Assembly: GCF_900115055.1 (NCBI RefSeq)
Contig: NZ_FOVD01000001.1
Location: forward strand, 620,001-684,000
Length of the DNA stretch: 64,000 nt
From: Chryseobacterium oleae
GTDB taxonomy: Bacteria > Bacteroidota > Bacteroidia > Flavobacteriales > Weeksellaceae
Reading direction: 5' to 3'
This document shows positions 55,581-64,000 of the stretch, one piece after another (within the stretch, counting starts at the first letter, position 1; each line of letters begins with the position of its first letter). The position numbers and the translations under genes are program-made. The notes under the pieces were generated by a model. That model did no database searches. It had not been told where the DNA came from and saw only the letters and a list, made by a program, of their open reading frames with translations.

Positions 55581-56726
55581 TTACGATTTTTTCGGTTGAG
55601 CATTCTTTTTCTGAGCGACTACGGGAGTTCCCGGCTGCAGTCTGTCGAAACCTGTTACAATGTACTCGTCACCAGCTTTCAATCCTTTTGATACAATGAA
55701 ATCAGTACCAGCTTTTCCAGTGACTTCTACCGGAAGCATCACAGCTTTTCCTCCTTTGATAGAGAACACGAAGATCTTATCCTGAATGGTTCTCGTAGAA
55801 GCTATCGGCAGAAGAACGACGTTGCTGTAAAACTGATCCATGACAATTTTTCCGGTATTCCCGCTTCTCAAAAGATTATCCGGGTTGTTGAATTTTGCTC
55901 TTAAAGTGATGGAACCTGTAGTTTTGTTGAACTGTCCTTCCACGGCATCTATCTTCCCGGTCTGTGCGTATTTTTCGCCTCCTGAAAGCAGAAGAGAAAC
56001 TGCCGGTGTATTTTTGATGATCTCATTGATATTACTGCCTGCCTGCTGTTTCTGGAAGCTGTTGAAATCATTTTCACTCATGCTGAAATAGGTATACACC
56101 TCATGAATGTCAGATAAAAGTGTGATCGGCTCCTGATTGGAAGGCGTCATTAAACTTCCCAGACGGTAATTGAATCTTCCGATAAACCCGCTTACCGGGG
56201 CTTTGATCGTAGAAAAATTAAGATTGATCTTTGCGGATTCAATGGCAGAAACCGACTGACTTACCGCGCCTCTTGCAGCGTTGTAATTGGCTTCCGCTTC
56301 TTTCACCTGGATATCAGAAACCATTTTGTTTCTTAATAATTCCTTTTTTCTGTCGAGATCAATTTTAGAAGTGGAAAGATTGGCCTGTGCGGTGATCAGC
56401 GCTGCCTGAGCACTTTTCATCTGCTCGCGGAAGATCTGGTCTTCTATTTTGAACAGAGGCTGCCCTGCTCTTACATAATCCCCTTCATCTACGAAGATTT
56501 TGCTTAAATATCCTGTAACCTGTGGTCTGATTTCTACATTGGAAATTCCTTCCACGGAAGCTGCATATTCTCTGGAAACAGAAGCGTCTCCCTGCTTCAC
56601 TTTTTCTACCGGAAGTTCAGGGGCCTGCTGTTGGTAAGCCTGGTTTTGATTATTTTTCCTGCATCCCGCCAAGACAATCAGCGAGAGGAAAAGTATAGTT
56701 GATTTTTGGATAAAAAATCTCTGCAT
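55581..56726 (-). CDS. RND periplasmic adaptor lipoprotein (MFP)
   Basis: From ATG 56724-56726 the product is 381 aa with lipobox IVLAGC. Biotin/lipoyl-like and hairpin regions are visible (RPQVTGYLSKIFVDEGDYVR, AGQPLFKIEDQIF, then IKAPVSGFIGRFNYRLG). It links the pump to the outer-membrane channel. First gene of the efflux operon; two direct repeats upstream suggest AraC control. Confidence 0.96.
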   Translation of the reverse strand: MQRFFIQKSTILFLSLIVLAGCRKNNQNQAYQQQAPELPVEKVKQGDASVSREYAASVEGISNVEIRPQVTGYLSKIFVDEGDYVRAGQPLFKIEDQIFREQMKSAQAALITAQANLSTSKIDLDRKKELLRNKMVSDIQVKEAEANYNAARGAVSQSVSAIESAKINLNFSTIKAPVSGFIGRFNYRLGSLMTPSNQEPITLLSDIHEVYTYFSMSENDFNSFQKQQAGSNINEIIKNTPAVSLLLSGGEKYAQTGKIDAVEGQFNKTTGSITLRAKFNNPDNLLRSGNTGKIVMDQFYSNVVLLPIASTRTIQDKIFVFSIKGGKAVMLPVEVTGKAGTDFIVSKGLKAGDEYIVTGFDRLQPGTPVVAQKKNAQPKKS

Positions 56727-56787
56727 AACAATATTCCTTTTAAATTTACCGGGCAAAATTCGCCCTAAAAAAATTCAATCGAAATAT

Positions 56788-56822
56788 TCAAAAAACTCCT
56801 TGTTTTGTCAAAAAGACTCCTT
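56788..56822 (-). promoter_or_regulatory. Direct repeats before the efflux operon (putative AraC operator)
   Basis: On the minus strand AAGGAGTCTTTTTGA and AAGGAGTTTTTTGA are direct repeats, 21 bases apart from start to start, or two helical turns. They lie about 60 bases before the adaptor gene start and immediately downstream of the AraC-type regulator gene. Confidence 0.55.
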
Positions 56823-56966
56823 ATTTATAAAAACATGAGAAATGTCATTATTTACCTTTAATAGAATATGTAAATAACATAATTCCATTTTTCGTATCGG
56901 AAAACCGTGTTAATTTAGCAAAAAGACATCAATACTCAAACCAACAAACACACAAAGTGTTGATTA

Positions 56967-57884
56967 TCAATACAAATCATCTTTTTTATACTCCAAAGGT
57001 GACTTACCTACATGCTTTTTAAAGAATTTGCTGAAAGACGCCTGATCGGAGAACTTCAGCTGTACGGCTACATTATTGACATTCAGGTTGGGATTCCTGA
57101 GAAGAAGTCGTGCTTCTACGGCCAGTACTTGGTGAATAATATCTCTCGGTGATTTGAACATGGTTTTATTGATCACTTTAGTCAGATACTTCCGGCTGAT
57201 ACAGAGCTTGTCGGCATAAAACTGTACATTATGTTCTTCTTTGAAATGTTCCCGGACCAAAGTAAAAAAACTGGTCGTCAACTCATCCTCGCGGTGTGTC
57301 ACCTGATGGGGTTTCTCAATCTTTTTGAAATAGTTGTCAATCTCATAAATCACCAGTGAAAAGTGATGCCAGATCATTTCATTGAAGTAGTAATCTTCCT
57401 TTTCCGTGTTGTTAAGGCTTTTCAGTTCATCAAGGTGGAAGTTCATTCTCCGGTACAGATCAGGTTCATTTCTGATAATGTGGGTAGGATCTGATGAAAG
57501 GCTTTTCAGGACATTATTTGATTTATAATTAAACCCGGCATCAGAAATAAAATCCAGGGAAAAAAAGATGTATTTTGCTCTGTAGTCCTCTGAGATCATA
57601 TCTACCCAGAATATTTCTGAAAAAGGACAGAAAATAACATCCCCTTCAGACACATCATAGCTTTTGTCATCCAGCCTGAACCGGATACTTCCCTCCTGCA
57701 CCATAAAAATACAGAAATAGTCTGAGCGGTACGGCGTATTGAGCTTGATGAGATAATTCGCCTTATCAATTTCCATGACCACAAATTCTTTTACCCTGAG
57801 ATCAAACTCTACGTCCCTAAGAAGTTCTTCAAAGGTAAACAGGGAGACAAATTCTGAGGGGTCTACGGTGGACTTTTTCGCCAT
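56967..57884 (-). CDS. AraC-family transcriptional regulator
   Basis: The 305-aa protein has a cupin-like N-terminal sensor (YFCIFMVQEGSIRFRLDDKS, VSEGDVIFCPFSEIFWVDMI) and a C-terminal pair of helix-turn-helices (CISRKYLTKVINKTMFKSPR, LKFSDQASFSKFFKKHVGKS). It lies directly upstream of the RND efflux operon on the same strand, with about 240 bases between, so it probably controls that operon. The inducer is unknown. Confidence 0.93.
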   Translation of the reverse strand: MAKKSTVDPSEFVSLFTFEELLRDVEFDLRVKEFVVMEIDKANYLIKLNTPYRSDYFCIFMVQEGSIRFRLDDKSYDVSEGDVIFCPFSEIFWVDMISEDYRAKYIFFSLDFISDAGFNYKSNNVLKSLSSDPTHIIRNEPDLYRRMNFHLDELKSLNNTEKEDYYFNEMIWHHFSLVIYEIDNYFKKIEKPHQVTHREDELTTSFFTLVREHFKEEHNVQFYADKLCISRKYLTKVINKTMFKSPRDIIHQVLAVEARLLLRNPNLNVNNVAVQLKFSDQASFSKFFKKHVGKSPLEYKKDDLY

Positions 57885-57972
57885 GAAGGATGGATTAGAC
57901 TACGAAATTAGGGTATTTGAGTGAAAGGGGCAAAACCTGGATGATTAGCGGGTAGAGAAAACGTTTCGATTT

Positions 57973-58719
57973 CTACAATTCAATAATCAGCTCTTTTTCA
58001 AAACCATTATATTTTTCATCGATATAGCCATGTGGGTTACAGATCACCTCGGTTTTCCCAATAGTGTATCTGCAGGGCGTATGGATGTGCCCGTGAATCC
58101 AGTAGAGCGGCTGATATTCTGTAATAAAATCTTCCAGATTGGAGGCATAAGCGGAAGTCACAGGATCTTCTTTGTATTGTTGCGGAACAGACTGAATGCT
58201 GGGTGCGTGGTGGGTAACGACAATATTTTGTAAGCCCACAGAATTCTCCAGACTTTCTTTTAACCATAGCTTTGAAAACTGATGAATTTTAAATGTATCA
58301 ATAGTCCTCATCTTTGAATAGGAAGGATCCCGTCTGATCTTTTTATAATCATTCATTATCGGCTGGCAGACCATTCCGTGATACAAAGGATCTCCGAAAA
58401 TAGAAAAATCCGTCCACAGTGTTGCTCCGTGAAAACGAACACCATCAATATCCACGGATTCATTTTCAAGAACAAATACATTTGAATCTATCCCAGCATG
58501 CTTGATTTTATCGAGTGTTTTTGGGTAAGACCCTTTATAATATTCATGGTTTCCCAGAACATAGATGACAGGTTTATCTTTTATTTTTGATTTGATCCAT
58601 TCAATACCTTTGGTCCCAAGATTAATATCTCCGGGCAATACGACGACATCCGCATGATCAAAACATAAATCAGTCGATCCGAATTCCTGATGAAGGTCGC
58701 TGATGATTTGTATTTTCAT
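57973..58719 (-). CDS. Calcineurin-like metallophosphoesterase
   Basis: From ATG 58717-58719 (MKIQIISDLHQEF) the product is 248 aa. The metallophosphoesterase motifs are complete: SDLHQEF, VLPGDINLG, VLGNHEYY, VTHHAPS and WIHGHIHTP. They bind two metals to hydrolyse phosphate esters. The substrate is unknown and neighbours give no clue. Confidence 0.93.
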   Translation of the reverse strand: MKIQIISDLHQEFGSTDLCFDHADVVVLPGDINLGTKGIEWIKSKIKDKPVIYVLGNHEYYKGSYPKTLDKIKHAGIDSNVFVLENESVDIDGVRFHGATLWTDFSIFGDPLYHGMVCQPIMNDYKKIRRDPSYSKMRTIDTFKIHQFSKLWLKESLENSVGLQNIVVTHHAPSIQSVPQQYKEDPVTSAYASNLEDFITEYQPLYWIHGHIHTPCRYTIGKTEVICNPHGYIDEKYNGFEKELIIEL

Positions 58720-58790
58720 TTTGCTAAAATAAAAAGAACCGGCACAATAATGCCGATCCTTTTTCATATAGTTTGTATATTTTAATCCAC

Positions 58791-60179
58791 TTACGAAACC
58801 GCAATTTCCGTTTCTCTGATTTTTAAACTTTTAAAGATGAAATACAAGAGCATTCCCAGAGCCAATAAAGCATAACCTGCCAGAATAATTAAACTCAAAT
58901 CTCCAACTGCATATTTTGACGGAAAGATCTGACTCATCAAAGTCATGAACGAAAGTCCGATACCCGCTCCCAGAAAGTAACTGGTAGAACTCAAGCTTGA
59001 TGCCACCCCGTAATGAGAAGGTTCTACATCCTGAATTCCCATCACCGAAAGTGCCGTAAAACAGAAGGTCATTCCGATTCCTGAAATACACGCAGCTCCC
59101 AGTAAAACAACGGCCAGCGGATGTCCTGTATATACCGCAATCAGTAAGGATAAAGCTCCGGCCAACATAAAACTCCAACCGAATACACCCATCTGGGAAG
59201 AACTCAATCTTTTAGAAACAGAAGGCAGTATAAATTTCGCAGCTAATGCAGACATAATACTGAACGGCACCAGCATCAGTCCAGCCGAAGCCGCACTGTG
59301 TCCCATATCTTTCTGAAGCATTAATGAAATAAGAAACAAAAATCCTATGAAAAACGCTCCTAGTGTGAGGAAAACCACATTAGAAATCACTAAAGACCGG
59401 TGCTTAAATATTTTCAGATCAATCAGTGGCTGGGCTACAGACTTCAATCGGATAAATACAGCAACTAAAAGCAGAACAGCAAGTACCAGAGAACCGATAA
59501 TCATTATGGGATTCTCTTTGATATGGATCAATTCATGCGTTCCGTAAGTAAGGCTTAATAGTCCGAAAACCAGCAGCATTCCTGAAACGAAATCTGTTTT
59601 TTGTCCGGCTTCGCTTTTTTCATCCGCAGGCAGGTATTGATAAGCAAAGATCAGCGTCAGTAAAAGAATAGGAACATTGATCAGGAAAACCCAGTGCCAA
59701 CTCAGATACGTACTGATAATTCCTCCCACAGAAAGTCCGCTTCCGGAACCGATCGCAGCAAACGAACTGAAAACCCCGATCGCTCGGTTACGTTCCTGTT
59801 CTCCTCTGAAGGTATTCGTCACAATAGATAAAGCGGAAGGCATGATCAAGGCTGCTCCCAATCCCTGAAGGGCACGGAATATGGCTAAAGCTTCAAAGCT
59901 CTGCGAAAGTCCGGCTCCCAAAGAAGTCAGCATAAAAATCAGGCCTCCGATAAGAAATACTTTTTTACGTCCGATCTGATCGGAAAGCTTTCCACCAATG
60001 ATCAGAAAACCTCCAAAAAACAATACATACAGGGTTTGCAACCATTGTACTGTTTCCGCTCCAATATTGAACTGCTCCTGAATAGAAGGAATGGTTAAAT
60101 TAATAATGGCAATATCCAAAGCCTCTACAAATGTTCCCACCGATGCTAAAATTAATATTAAATTTTTCCTTGTACTCAT
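58791..60179 (-). CDS. MFS drug exporter, DHA2 (EmrB/QacA) family
   Basis: The 462-aa protein has about 14 membrane segments, with the motif A loop LSDQIGRKKVFLIGG and motif C GSGSGLSVGGIISTYLSWHW (GxxxGPxxGG-type). It starts TFVEALDIAIINLTIPSIQE, typical of DHA2. It should expel drugs with proton influx. It is divergent from an Lrp-type regulator across a 142-base spacer with a palindromic -7 box, so it is probably repressed or activated by that protein. Confidence 0.93.
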   Translation of the reverse strand: MSTRKNLILILASVGTFVEALDIAIINLTIPSIQEQFNIGAETVQWLQTLYVLFFGGFLIIGGKLSDQIGRKKVFLIGGLIFMLTSLGAGLSQSFEALAIFRALQGLGAALIMPSALSIVTNTFRGEQERNRAIGVFSSFAAIGSGSGLSVGGIISTYLSWHWVFLINVPILLLTLIFAYQYLPADEKSEAGQKTDFVSGMLLVFGLLSLTYGTHELIHIKENPIMIIGSLVLAVLLLVAVFIRLKSVAQPLIDLKIFKHRSLVISNVVFLTLGAFFIGFLFLISLMLQKDMGHSAASAGLMLVPFSIMSALAAKFILPSVSKRLSSSQMGVFGWSFMLAGALSLLIAVYTGHPLAVVLLGAACISGIGMTFCFTALSVMGIQDVEPSHYGVASSLSSTSYFLGAGIGLSFMTLMSQIFPSKYAVGDLSLIILAGYALLALGMLLYFIFKSLKIRETEIAVS

Positions 60180-60213
60180 AGATTCAAATTTCCTGCAAAA
60201 TTAATTTTAAAAG

Positions 60214-60243
60214 AACATATGTCAAAATTATATGTTAAATTTG
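60214..60243. promoter_or_regulatory. Palindrome and divergent -7 boxes between MFS exporter and Lrp gene
   Basis: AACATAT (60214-60220) and ATATGTT (60230-60236) are inverted repeats around 9 bases. The minus-strand TAATTTTG (60223-60230) lies exactly in the spacer, and the plus-strand TAAATTTG (60236-60243) begins at the right arm; both match TAnnTTTG. Neither has a clear TTG. A regulator bound here would cover both promoters. Confidence 0.6.
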
Positions 60244-60321
60244 GAACGTATTGTTAATTTAATCAATTCAAAAAGAACAAATACACTATAACCATTCATA
60301 ACAAGCTTAAAAACAGAACAA

Positions 60322-60792
60322 ATGACCGCAGAACAATATACTCCCGACGAAAAAGACCTTTCCATCCTGCGTTTGCTACAGAAAGACGCTAAAATGAGTG
60401 TCCGTGATATTTCCGCCAGGATCAATTTAAGCCCCACACCTACCCACGAACGGATTAAACGGATGGAAAAGCTCGGAATCATCAAAGAATACACCGCCGT
60501 AGTTGACCGTAAAAAAGTAAATAAAGGCATGATGGTGATCTGCATGATTGCTTTAAATGTTCACAATAAAAAAACAGCCGGAAAATTCATTGAAGAAGTA
60601 GGTAAGCTGAAAGAAGTGGTAGAATTTTACAACATCAGCGGGGATTTTGATTTTATGCTTAAGATCCTTGCTCCGAATATGGATGACTTCCATGAATTTT
60701 TTGTCAATAAGCTTTCTGAAATTGAGGGCATCGGACAGACGAAGAGTATTTTTGTGATGAATAGTATTAAGGAAAGTGTGCAGATTTTGTAG
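60322..60792 (+). CDS. Lrp/AsnC-family transcriptional regulator
   Basis: The 156-aa protein has the N-terminal helix-turn-helix (LLQKDAKMSVRDISARINLS, PTPTHERIKRMEKLGIIKEY) and the RAM ligand domain (FYNISGDFDFMLKILAPN, KLSEIEGIGQTKSIFVMNSI). Such proteins sense amino acids. Divergent from an MFS exporter with a palindrome over both -7 boxes, it probably controls the exporter and itself. Confidence 0.94.
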   Translation: MTAEQYTPDEKDLSILRLLQKDAKMSVRDISARINLSPTPTHERIKRMEKLGIIKEYTAVVDRKKVNKGMMVICMIALNVHNKKTAGKFIEEVGKLKEVVEFYNISGDFDFMLKILAPNMDDFHEFFVNKLSEIEGIGQTKSIFVMNSIKESVQIL

Positions 60793-60811
60793 AGGTTTCG
60801 ATGATGGAAGT

Positions 60812-61072
60812 GGGAAGATGGGAGATGGAAGTTACTTTCAGCCTGTGAATTGATTCAGATCTTTTGCATGTAAAATATTTAACTCAATCTGAATGCTGGG
60901 CTAACTTACGTTTTCTACCCTTGGCAAGGTTTTAAACCTTGCCAAGGGTTCAAGCTCCAAGATCATTATCAAGACCTGAGTGCCTTAGCCCAATTAATAA
61001 GCTTTAAATATTCAATAAAAACGGGAATGATTACCCTTTCTCCTTCCAGTAACTTCCATCTCCCATCTTCCC
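60812..61072. repeat. Inverted-repeat element with inner palindrome
   Basis: Perfect 25-base arms at 60812-60836 and 61048-61072 (core GGGAGATGGAAGTTACT) enclose about 210 bases. Inside, 60917-60949 is a perfect palindrome (ACCCTTGGCAAGGTTT and its complement around one T). No gene lies within 60793-61163. Confidence 0.85.
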
Positions 61073-61163
61073 GCTCCCTATCTTTTAAGAATCTTTTAAT
61101 ACTTAAAATTCTTTGTTCTATTCAGTAATTGCTAAATTGAAGATCCATTTAAAATCACCGAAT

Positions 61164-61931
61164 ATGCCCTGGAATCCTGACGTTTACAATCAATTTAAAG
61201 ATATCCGTTTTAAACCGTTTTACGATCTTGCCGAACTGATCACCAATGAGAATGACATGAAAGCAGTAGACCTGGGCTGCGGAACGGGTGGACAAACATC
61301 CATACTTACGGACAAACTGACTCATGCCACCTTTACAGGAATTGATTCATCTCCTGAAATGCTGGAAAAATCTAAAGCGCTGGAAAATGAACGCCTCCAC
61401 TTCAGGATCGCAACAACAGAAGACATGTTAGAAGCTGATGAAAACTGGGATCTTATCTTCAGCAATGCGGCTCTGCAATGGTCTGACAATCATCAGGAGC
61501 TTTTCCCAAAACTGATTTCCAAACTGAATACTGGCGGTCAGCTCGCTGTACAGATGCCTTACCAACCGGGAAACACCCTGAATATTATTCTTTCCGAACT
61601 GGCGACTGGGGAGCCTTTCCGTGCACAACTCAATGGCTGGAACCGCCCGTCTGCCGTGCTTACCATCGATGAATATGCGCAGATTTTGTTTGAGAACGGT
61701 ATTAAAGATCTGAATTTATCACAAAAGGTATATCCTATCATCGCGGAAGATCACGAAACTTTATTCAAATTTATCTCCGGATCAGCTTTGATTCCTTATC
61801 TGGAAAGACTTGACGAGGAACAACAAACCATCTTTACGACAGAATTTAAAAAGCGTATTGAGAAGAGTTTCCCAAAACTTCCTGCTATTTATGCTTTTAA
61901 GAGAATCCTTCTGTATGGAAGAAAAAAATAA
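61164..61931 (+). CDS. tam: Class I SAM methyltransferase, trans-aconitate methyltransferase-like
   Basis: From ATG 61164 (MPWNPDVYNQFKDIRFKPFY) the product is 255 aa; a longer frame adds 17 residues. Motif I VDLGCGTGGQTSILTDKL, the acidic loop FTGIDSSPEMLEKS and WDLIFSNAALQWSDNHQEL match the trans-aconitate 2-methyltransferase family. It would use SAM to methylate trans-aconitate formed by spontaneous isomerisation of cis-aconitate. Substrate is assigned by family resemblance only. Confidence 0.85.
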   Translation: MPWNPDVYNQFKDIRFKPFYDLAELITNENDMKAVDLGCGTGGQTSILTDKLTHATFTGIDSSPEMLEKSKALENERLHFRIATTEDMLEADENWDLIFSNAALQWSDNHQELFPKLISKLNTGGQLAVQMPYQPGNTLNIILSELATGEPFRAQLNGWNRPSAVLTIDEYAQILFENGIKDLNLSQKVYPIIAEDHETLFKFISGSALIPYLERLDEEQQTIFTTEFKKRIEKSFPKLPAIYAFKRILLYGRKK

Positions 61932-61967
61932 AAAAAGCCCTGCGTATAATTCATGCAGGGCTTTTTT
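61931..61967. terminator. Bidirectional terminator
   Basis: AAAAAAGCCCTGC pairs with GCAGGGCTTTTTT around 11 bases, between convergent genes; T runs lie on both strands. Confidence 0.92.
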
Positions 61968-61986
61968 GAACAGTTTGACACTGTAA

Positions 61987-62502
61987 TTATTTCCAGTAAT
62001 TCCAAACGGTTCCGTCAAAGACAGCGAAAGTTTTACTGGCTGTATCATAACAGATCATTCCGGGATACGGATTTTTCACGTTGAGATGAGGCACCGATAT
62101 TTTAGGAAGAATCATCGCTTTATCCGGTGATTCCAGGACGAGTACTCCATCTGCGCTGCCAACCTGAGTGCCGATCACCACTCCATTACCGGTTTCATCC
62201 GAAGTATTAACGATAACTGCAGATGAATTCCCCGTATCACTTAGAGGTTTCCAGATATCATTTTCGTACACCTTTATTTTATCGTCGGATTTATCGAAAA
62301 TAAAAGTTCCGTTTGCCGGACTAGCCGTTGGAAGTCCCTGTGTAGCGGGAAGAATAATACCTTTTGTATTGGTCGGGGTATTATTGAAATCCAATACTGT
62401 ACTGTTGCCATCAACAGTTTCTTTTTCTATAGCTACCTGGGCGTAAAAAGTATTAAAAACTACTAATAACAGGGCTATACTTATGTTTTTTATAGGTTTC
62501 AT
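61987..62502 (-). CDS. Secreted tail-fibre-like surface protein
   Basis: The 171-aa product has a signal peptide (MKPIKNISIALLLVVFNTFY, AQ cleavage) and ends GMICYDTASKTFAVFDGTVW. Strands such as GNSTVLDFNNTPTNTKGIIL and GTFIFDKSDDKIKVYENDIW resemble the collar or tail-fibre type modules common in Flavobacteriia. It has no catalytic motif. It follows a related gene by 17 bases; both probably act at the cell surface. Confidence 0.75.
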   Translation of the reverse strand: MKPIKNISIALLLVVFNTFYAQVAIEKETVDGNSTVLDFNNTPTNTKGIILPATQGLPTASPANGTFIFDKSDDKIKVYENDIWKPLSDTGNSSAVIVNTSDETGNGVVIGTQVGSADGVLVLESPDKAMILPKISVPHLNVKNPYPGMICYDTASKTFAVFDGTVWNYWK

Positions 62503-62519
62503 ATTATTGACAGATTAAG

Positions 62520-63572
62520 TTAATCATTACAGCTTCTTTCGATGCATTTCCATTGGGTTCCATTGTATAGCTTGACACAATGGTCCTGAATATCGTACAC
62601 CAGCATTCCCTCTTTCGGCTCTGCAACGGCATCTCCCAACTGAGGCGTCTGGCTTACATGCTGTACCCGGGTAATAACGAAACCTTTCGTTTTTGATTCC
62701 AATGCGAGAAAACCATTTGGAACATTTTCCGGCCAACTGGTCGTTTTCTGTTGTACGGTAATTCCCATTTTGGTAAAACCGTCCGGCGTTCCCAAAGTTC
62801 CAGGTTTGGTACAGTAATCGTCTAACTCATGAACAATCTCATCCGCGAAACCGCAGGCGAACTTATCTTCAGGAAGTCCGTCAGGCCATAAGGTCGGACA
62901 TGAGGCTTTGGTAGCATTAGGTCCACAGAAGCTGGCGTTTCCTGGCAGCAATCCTGTTACGGTATCCATGGCGATGGCTACAATCTGACTATCATTACTG
63001 AATATGGAAGTTCCTCCTCCACTCACCTGTGCTTTTGCAATACAGTAGGCTTTTCCCAAAGGAGCTCCCACATAATTCACAAAGGGATAGGTGGTAGACT
63101 GCTGGCTGAATGTTCCGCATATTTCCACAACACTGTAGGTTCCCATATCAATCGTAGACATGGATCCCGGAAATGTTCCCAAAAATGTAGGATCACCCTG
63201 GGATACCGATCCCGTAAGCGAAAGGTAAGCTTTTGTTCCCAGCTTTATTTTTGAGTTCTTCTGGCTTCCGAAAACCCCTATCAGGATCGAGCCTTCTGAC
63301 TTTACACTTCCTGCATCACCAATTTCCAAACTACCATTCACGGTAATCCCTTTTACGATAAGCGAAGCTCCCGGCTGGATGATCAGAAGTGCATCCTCAG
63401 GAATCATGATATCGTTAACTAAAGTAAGGCTCCCGGTAAGACAATAGGTCTGTCCAGGATTCATGGCCTGGCCGGTATAAGCTGTACATTGTGCTCCCAC
63501 AATGCCGTAAAAAAGAGCCATTAACAAGAAAATGAATTTCTCATTAATGGCACTAAAATTTAAATTATCCAT
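62520..63572 (-). CDS. Secreted protein with beta-helix-like N-terminal region
   Basis: The 350-aa product has a signal peptide (FIFLLMALFYGIVGAQ, after a longer start region). The N-terminal third has repeats like LVNDIMIPEDALLIIQPGAS and LIVKGITVNGSLEIGDAGSV, which look like a short beta-helix. The C-terminus (GMLVYDIQDHCVKLYNGTQW) resembles the end of the downstream gene. The two form an operon. Function unknown; adhesin or surface-layer component is a guess. Confidence 0.78.
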   Translation of the reverse strand: MDNLNFSAINEKFIFLLMALFYGIVGAQCTAYTGQAMNPGQTYCLTGSLTLVNDIMIPEDALLIIQPGASLIVKGITVNGSLEIGDAGSVKSEGSILIGVFGSQKNSKIKLGTKAYLSLTGSVSQGDPTFLGTFPGSMSTIDMGTYSVVEICGTFSQQSTTYPFVNYVGAPLGKAYCIAKAQVSGGGTSIFSNDSQIVAIAMDTVTGLLPGNASFCGPNATKASCPTLWPDGLPEDKFACGFADEIVHELDDYCTKPGTLGTPDGFTKMGITVQQKTTSWPENVPNGFLALESKTKGFVITRVQHVSQTPQLGDAVAEPKEGMLVYDIQDHCVKLYNGTQWKCIERSCND

Positions 63573-63911
63573 ATGATTTTATAATAAATTAGTATTTTTT
63601 ACATAATATAAAGAGGGAAAAATGAAATTCTACATCACAAGATTTGTGAACAAGATGCATACCAAAGTCCGATTTAAGCCCCCTATCTGCTCTGTTATTT
63701 TTTGAATTAAACAGATCTATTTGGCGGCATAGAAGGCACTTAAATGGTAGTGAAAAAAAATGATTTTATTTTTGAAAACAAAATTCTTTTCTCGTAAAAA
63801 TGATTATAAATCTTATTTACTTCTTTCTTATTAAACACAAAAAAAGATGCACCCTTATGATGCATCTTTGGAAATTATATACGTATTATTTTTTCCAGAT
63901 TTCAAAACAGA
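63573..63911. other. Upstream region without genes
   Basis: This gap holds the terminator at 63838-63869 and probably the promoter of the operon starting at 63572. No further gene is supported. Confidence 0.5.
63838..63869 (-). terminator. Intrinsic terminator for the gene entering from the right edge
   Basis: AAAGATGCA pairs with TGCATCTTT, with a T run on the minus strand. It fits the end of the partial frame that stops at 63912. Confidence 0.85.
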
Positions 63912-64000
63912 CTAATGAATTGAACCAGGTGTTATATAATTAGGAATTCTCTTTAAAGTATCTCTAAGAAGCGTATCCGAACCTCTTATTTCAAAACTCT
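63912..64000 (-). CDS. C-terminal end of an unidentified protein (partial)
   Basis: Only one minus-strand frame is open at the right edge; it encodes a 28-residue tail (starting SFEIRGSDTLLRDTLKRIPN, ending TPGSIH) with stop TAG at 63912-63914. A strong terminator follows, which supports a real gene. The family cannot be judged from this fragment. Confidence 0.45.
   Translation of the reverse strand, partial: SFEIRGSDTLLRDTLKRIPNYITPGSIH

Overview
The window looks like a chromosomal segment of a Flavobacteriia bacterium, most likely Chryseobacterium or a close relative. This rests on the AT-rich base composition, genes that mostly lack Shine-Dalgarno sites, promoter elements of the Bacteroidota form TAnnTTTG, SusC-type outer-membrane barrels, a type IX secretion (T9SS) sorting domain, and several short peptides that begin like MKNLKKLSRENLKTIKGG. 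I see no rRNA or tRNA gene, CRISPR array, insertion sequence or prophage. The genus assignment is inference from gene style, not from a marker gene.

Positions 1-9340 (all minus strand) hold the most unusual locus. An ECF sigma factor is followed by a membrane-anchored protein that joins an anti-sigma-like N-terminus, a TonB-receptor plug domain, a von Willebrand A domain and a T9SS sorting domain. Next come a SusC-like outer-membrane barrel with no recognisable plug and, three bases later, a very large alpha-2-macroglobulin-family protein with a second plug domain and an intact thioester motif. The pieces of a SusC receptor are thus spread over three proteins under one sigma factor. The last gene runs off the left edge.

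Positions 9.5-24 kb hold a secreted papain-like peptidase, two tandem double-glycine leader peptides, an Old Yellow Enzyme/HxlR regulator divergent pair, a fused E1 2-oxoacid dehydrogenase, a polyprenyl synthase, a sterol-desaturase-like hydroxylase, rlmN and queA. From 24.6 to 27.9 kb, three overlapping genes (GH109-like oxidoreductase fold, nucleotidyltransferase, sugar-kinase-like phosphotransferase) read as an amino-sugar release and salvage operon. From 28 to 41.6 kb lie mostly housekeeping or hypothetical genes: a DNA glycosylase, an S9 peptidase, topoisomerase III, a secreted pirin, a Crp-type regulator and a CPA1 antiporter.

At 41.9-45.8 kb a Met- and Cys-rich leader peptide and an intrinsic terminator precede an EamA permease and metN-metI-metQ, which suggests transcription attenuation by methionine supply. 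GH3 beta-glucosidase, a class II Fic protein, a further leader peptide, an RND efflux operon with an AraC-type regulator, an MFS exporter/Lrp divergent pair, a trans-aconitate methyltransferase-like gene and two secreted surface-type proteins complete the window.

Intergenic spaces are unusually rich in repeats. There are two copies of a ~400-bp element in opposite orientation with several partial copies, several long inverted repeats, and tandem operator-like motifs next to regulator genes. Five double-glycine-type peptides are scattered across the window with no dedicated peptidase-transporter gene in view.
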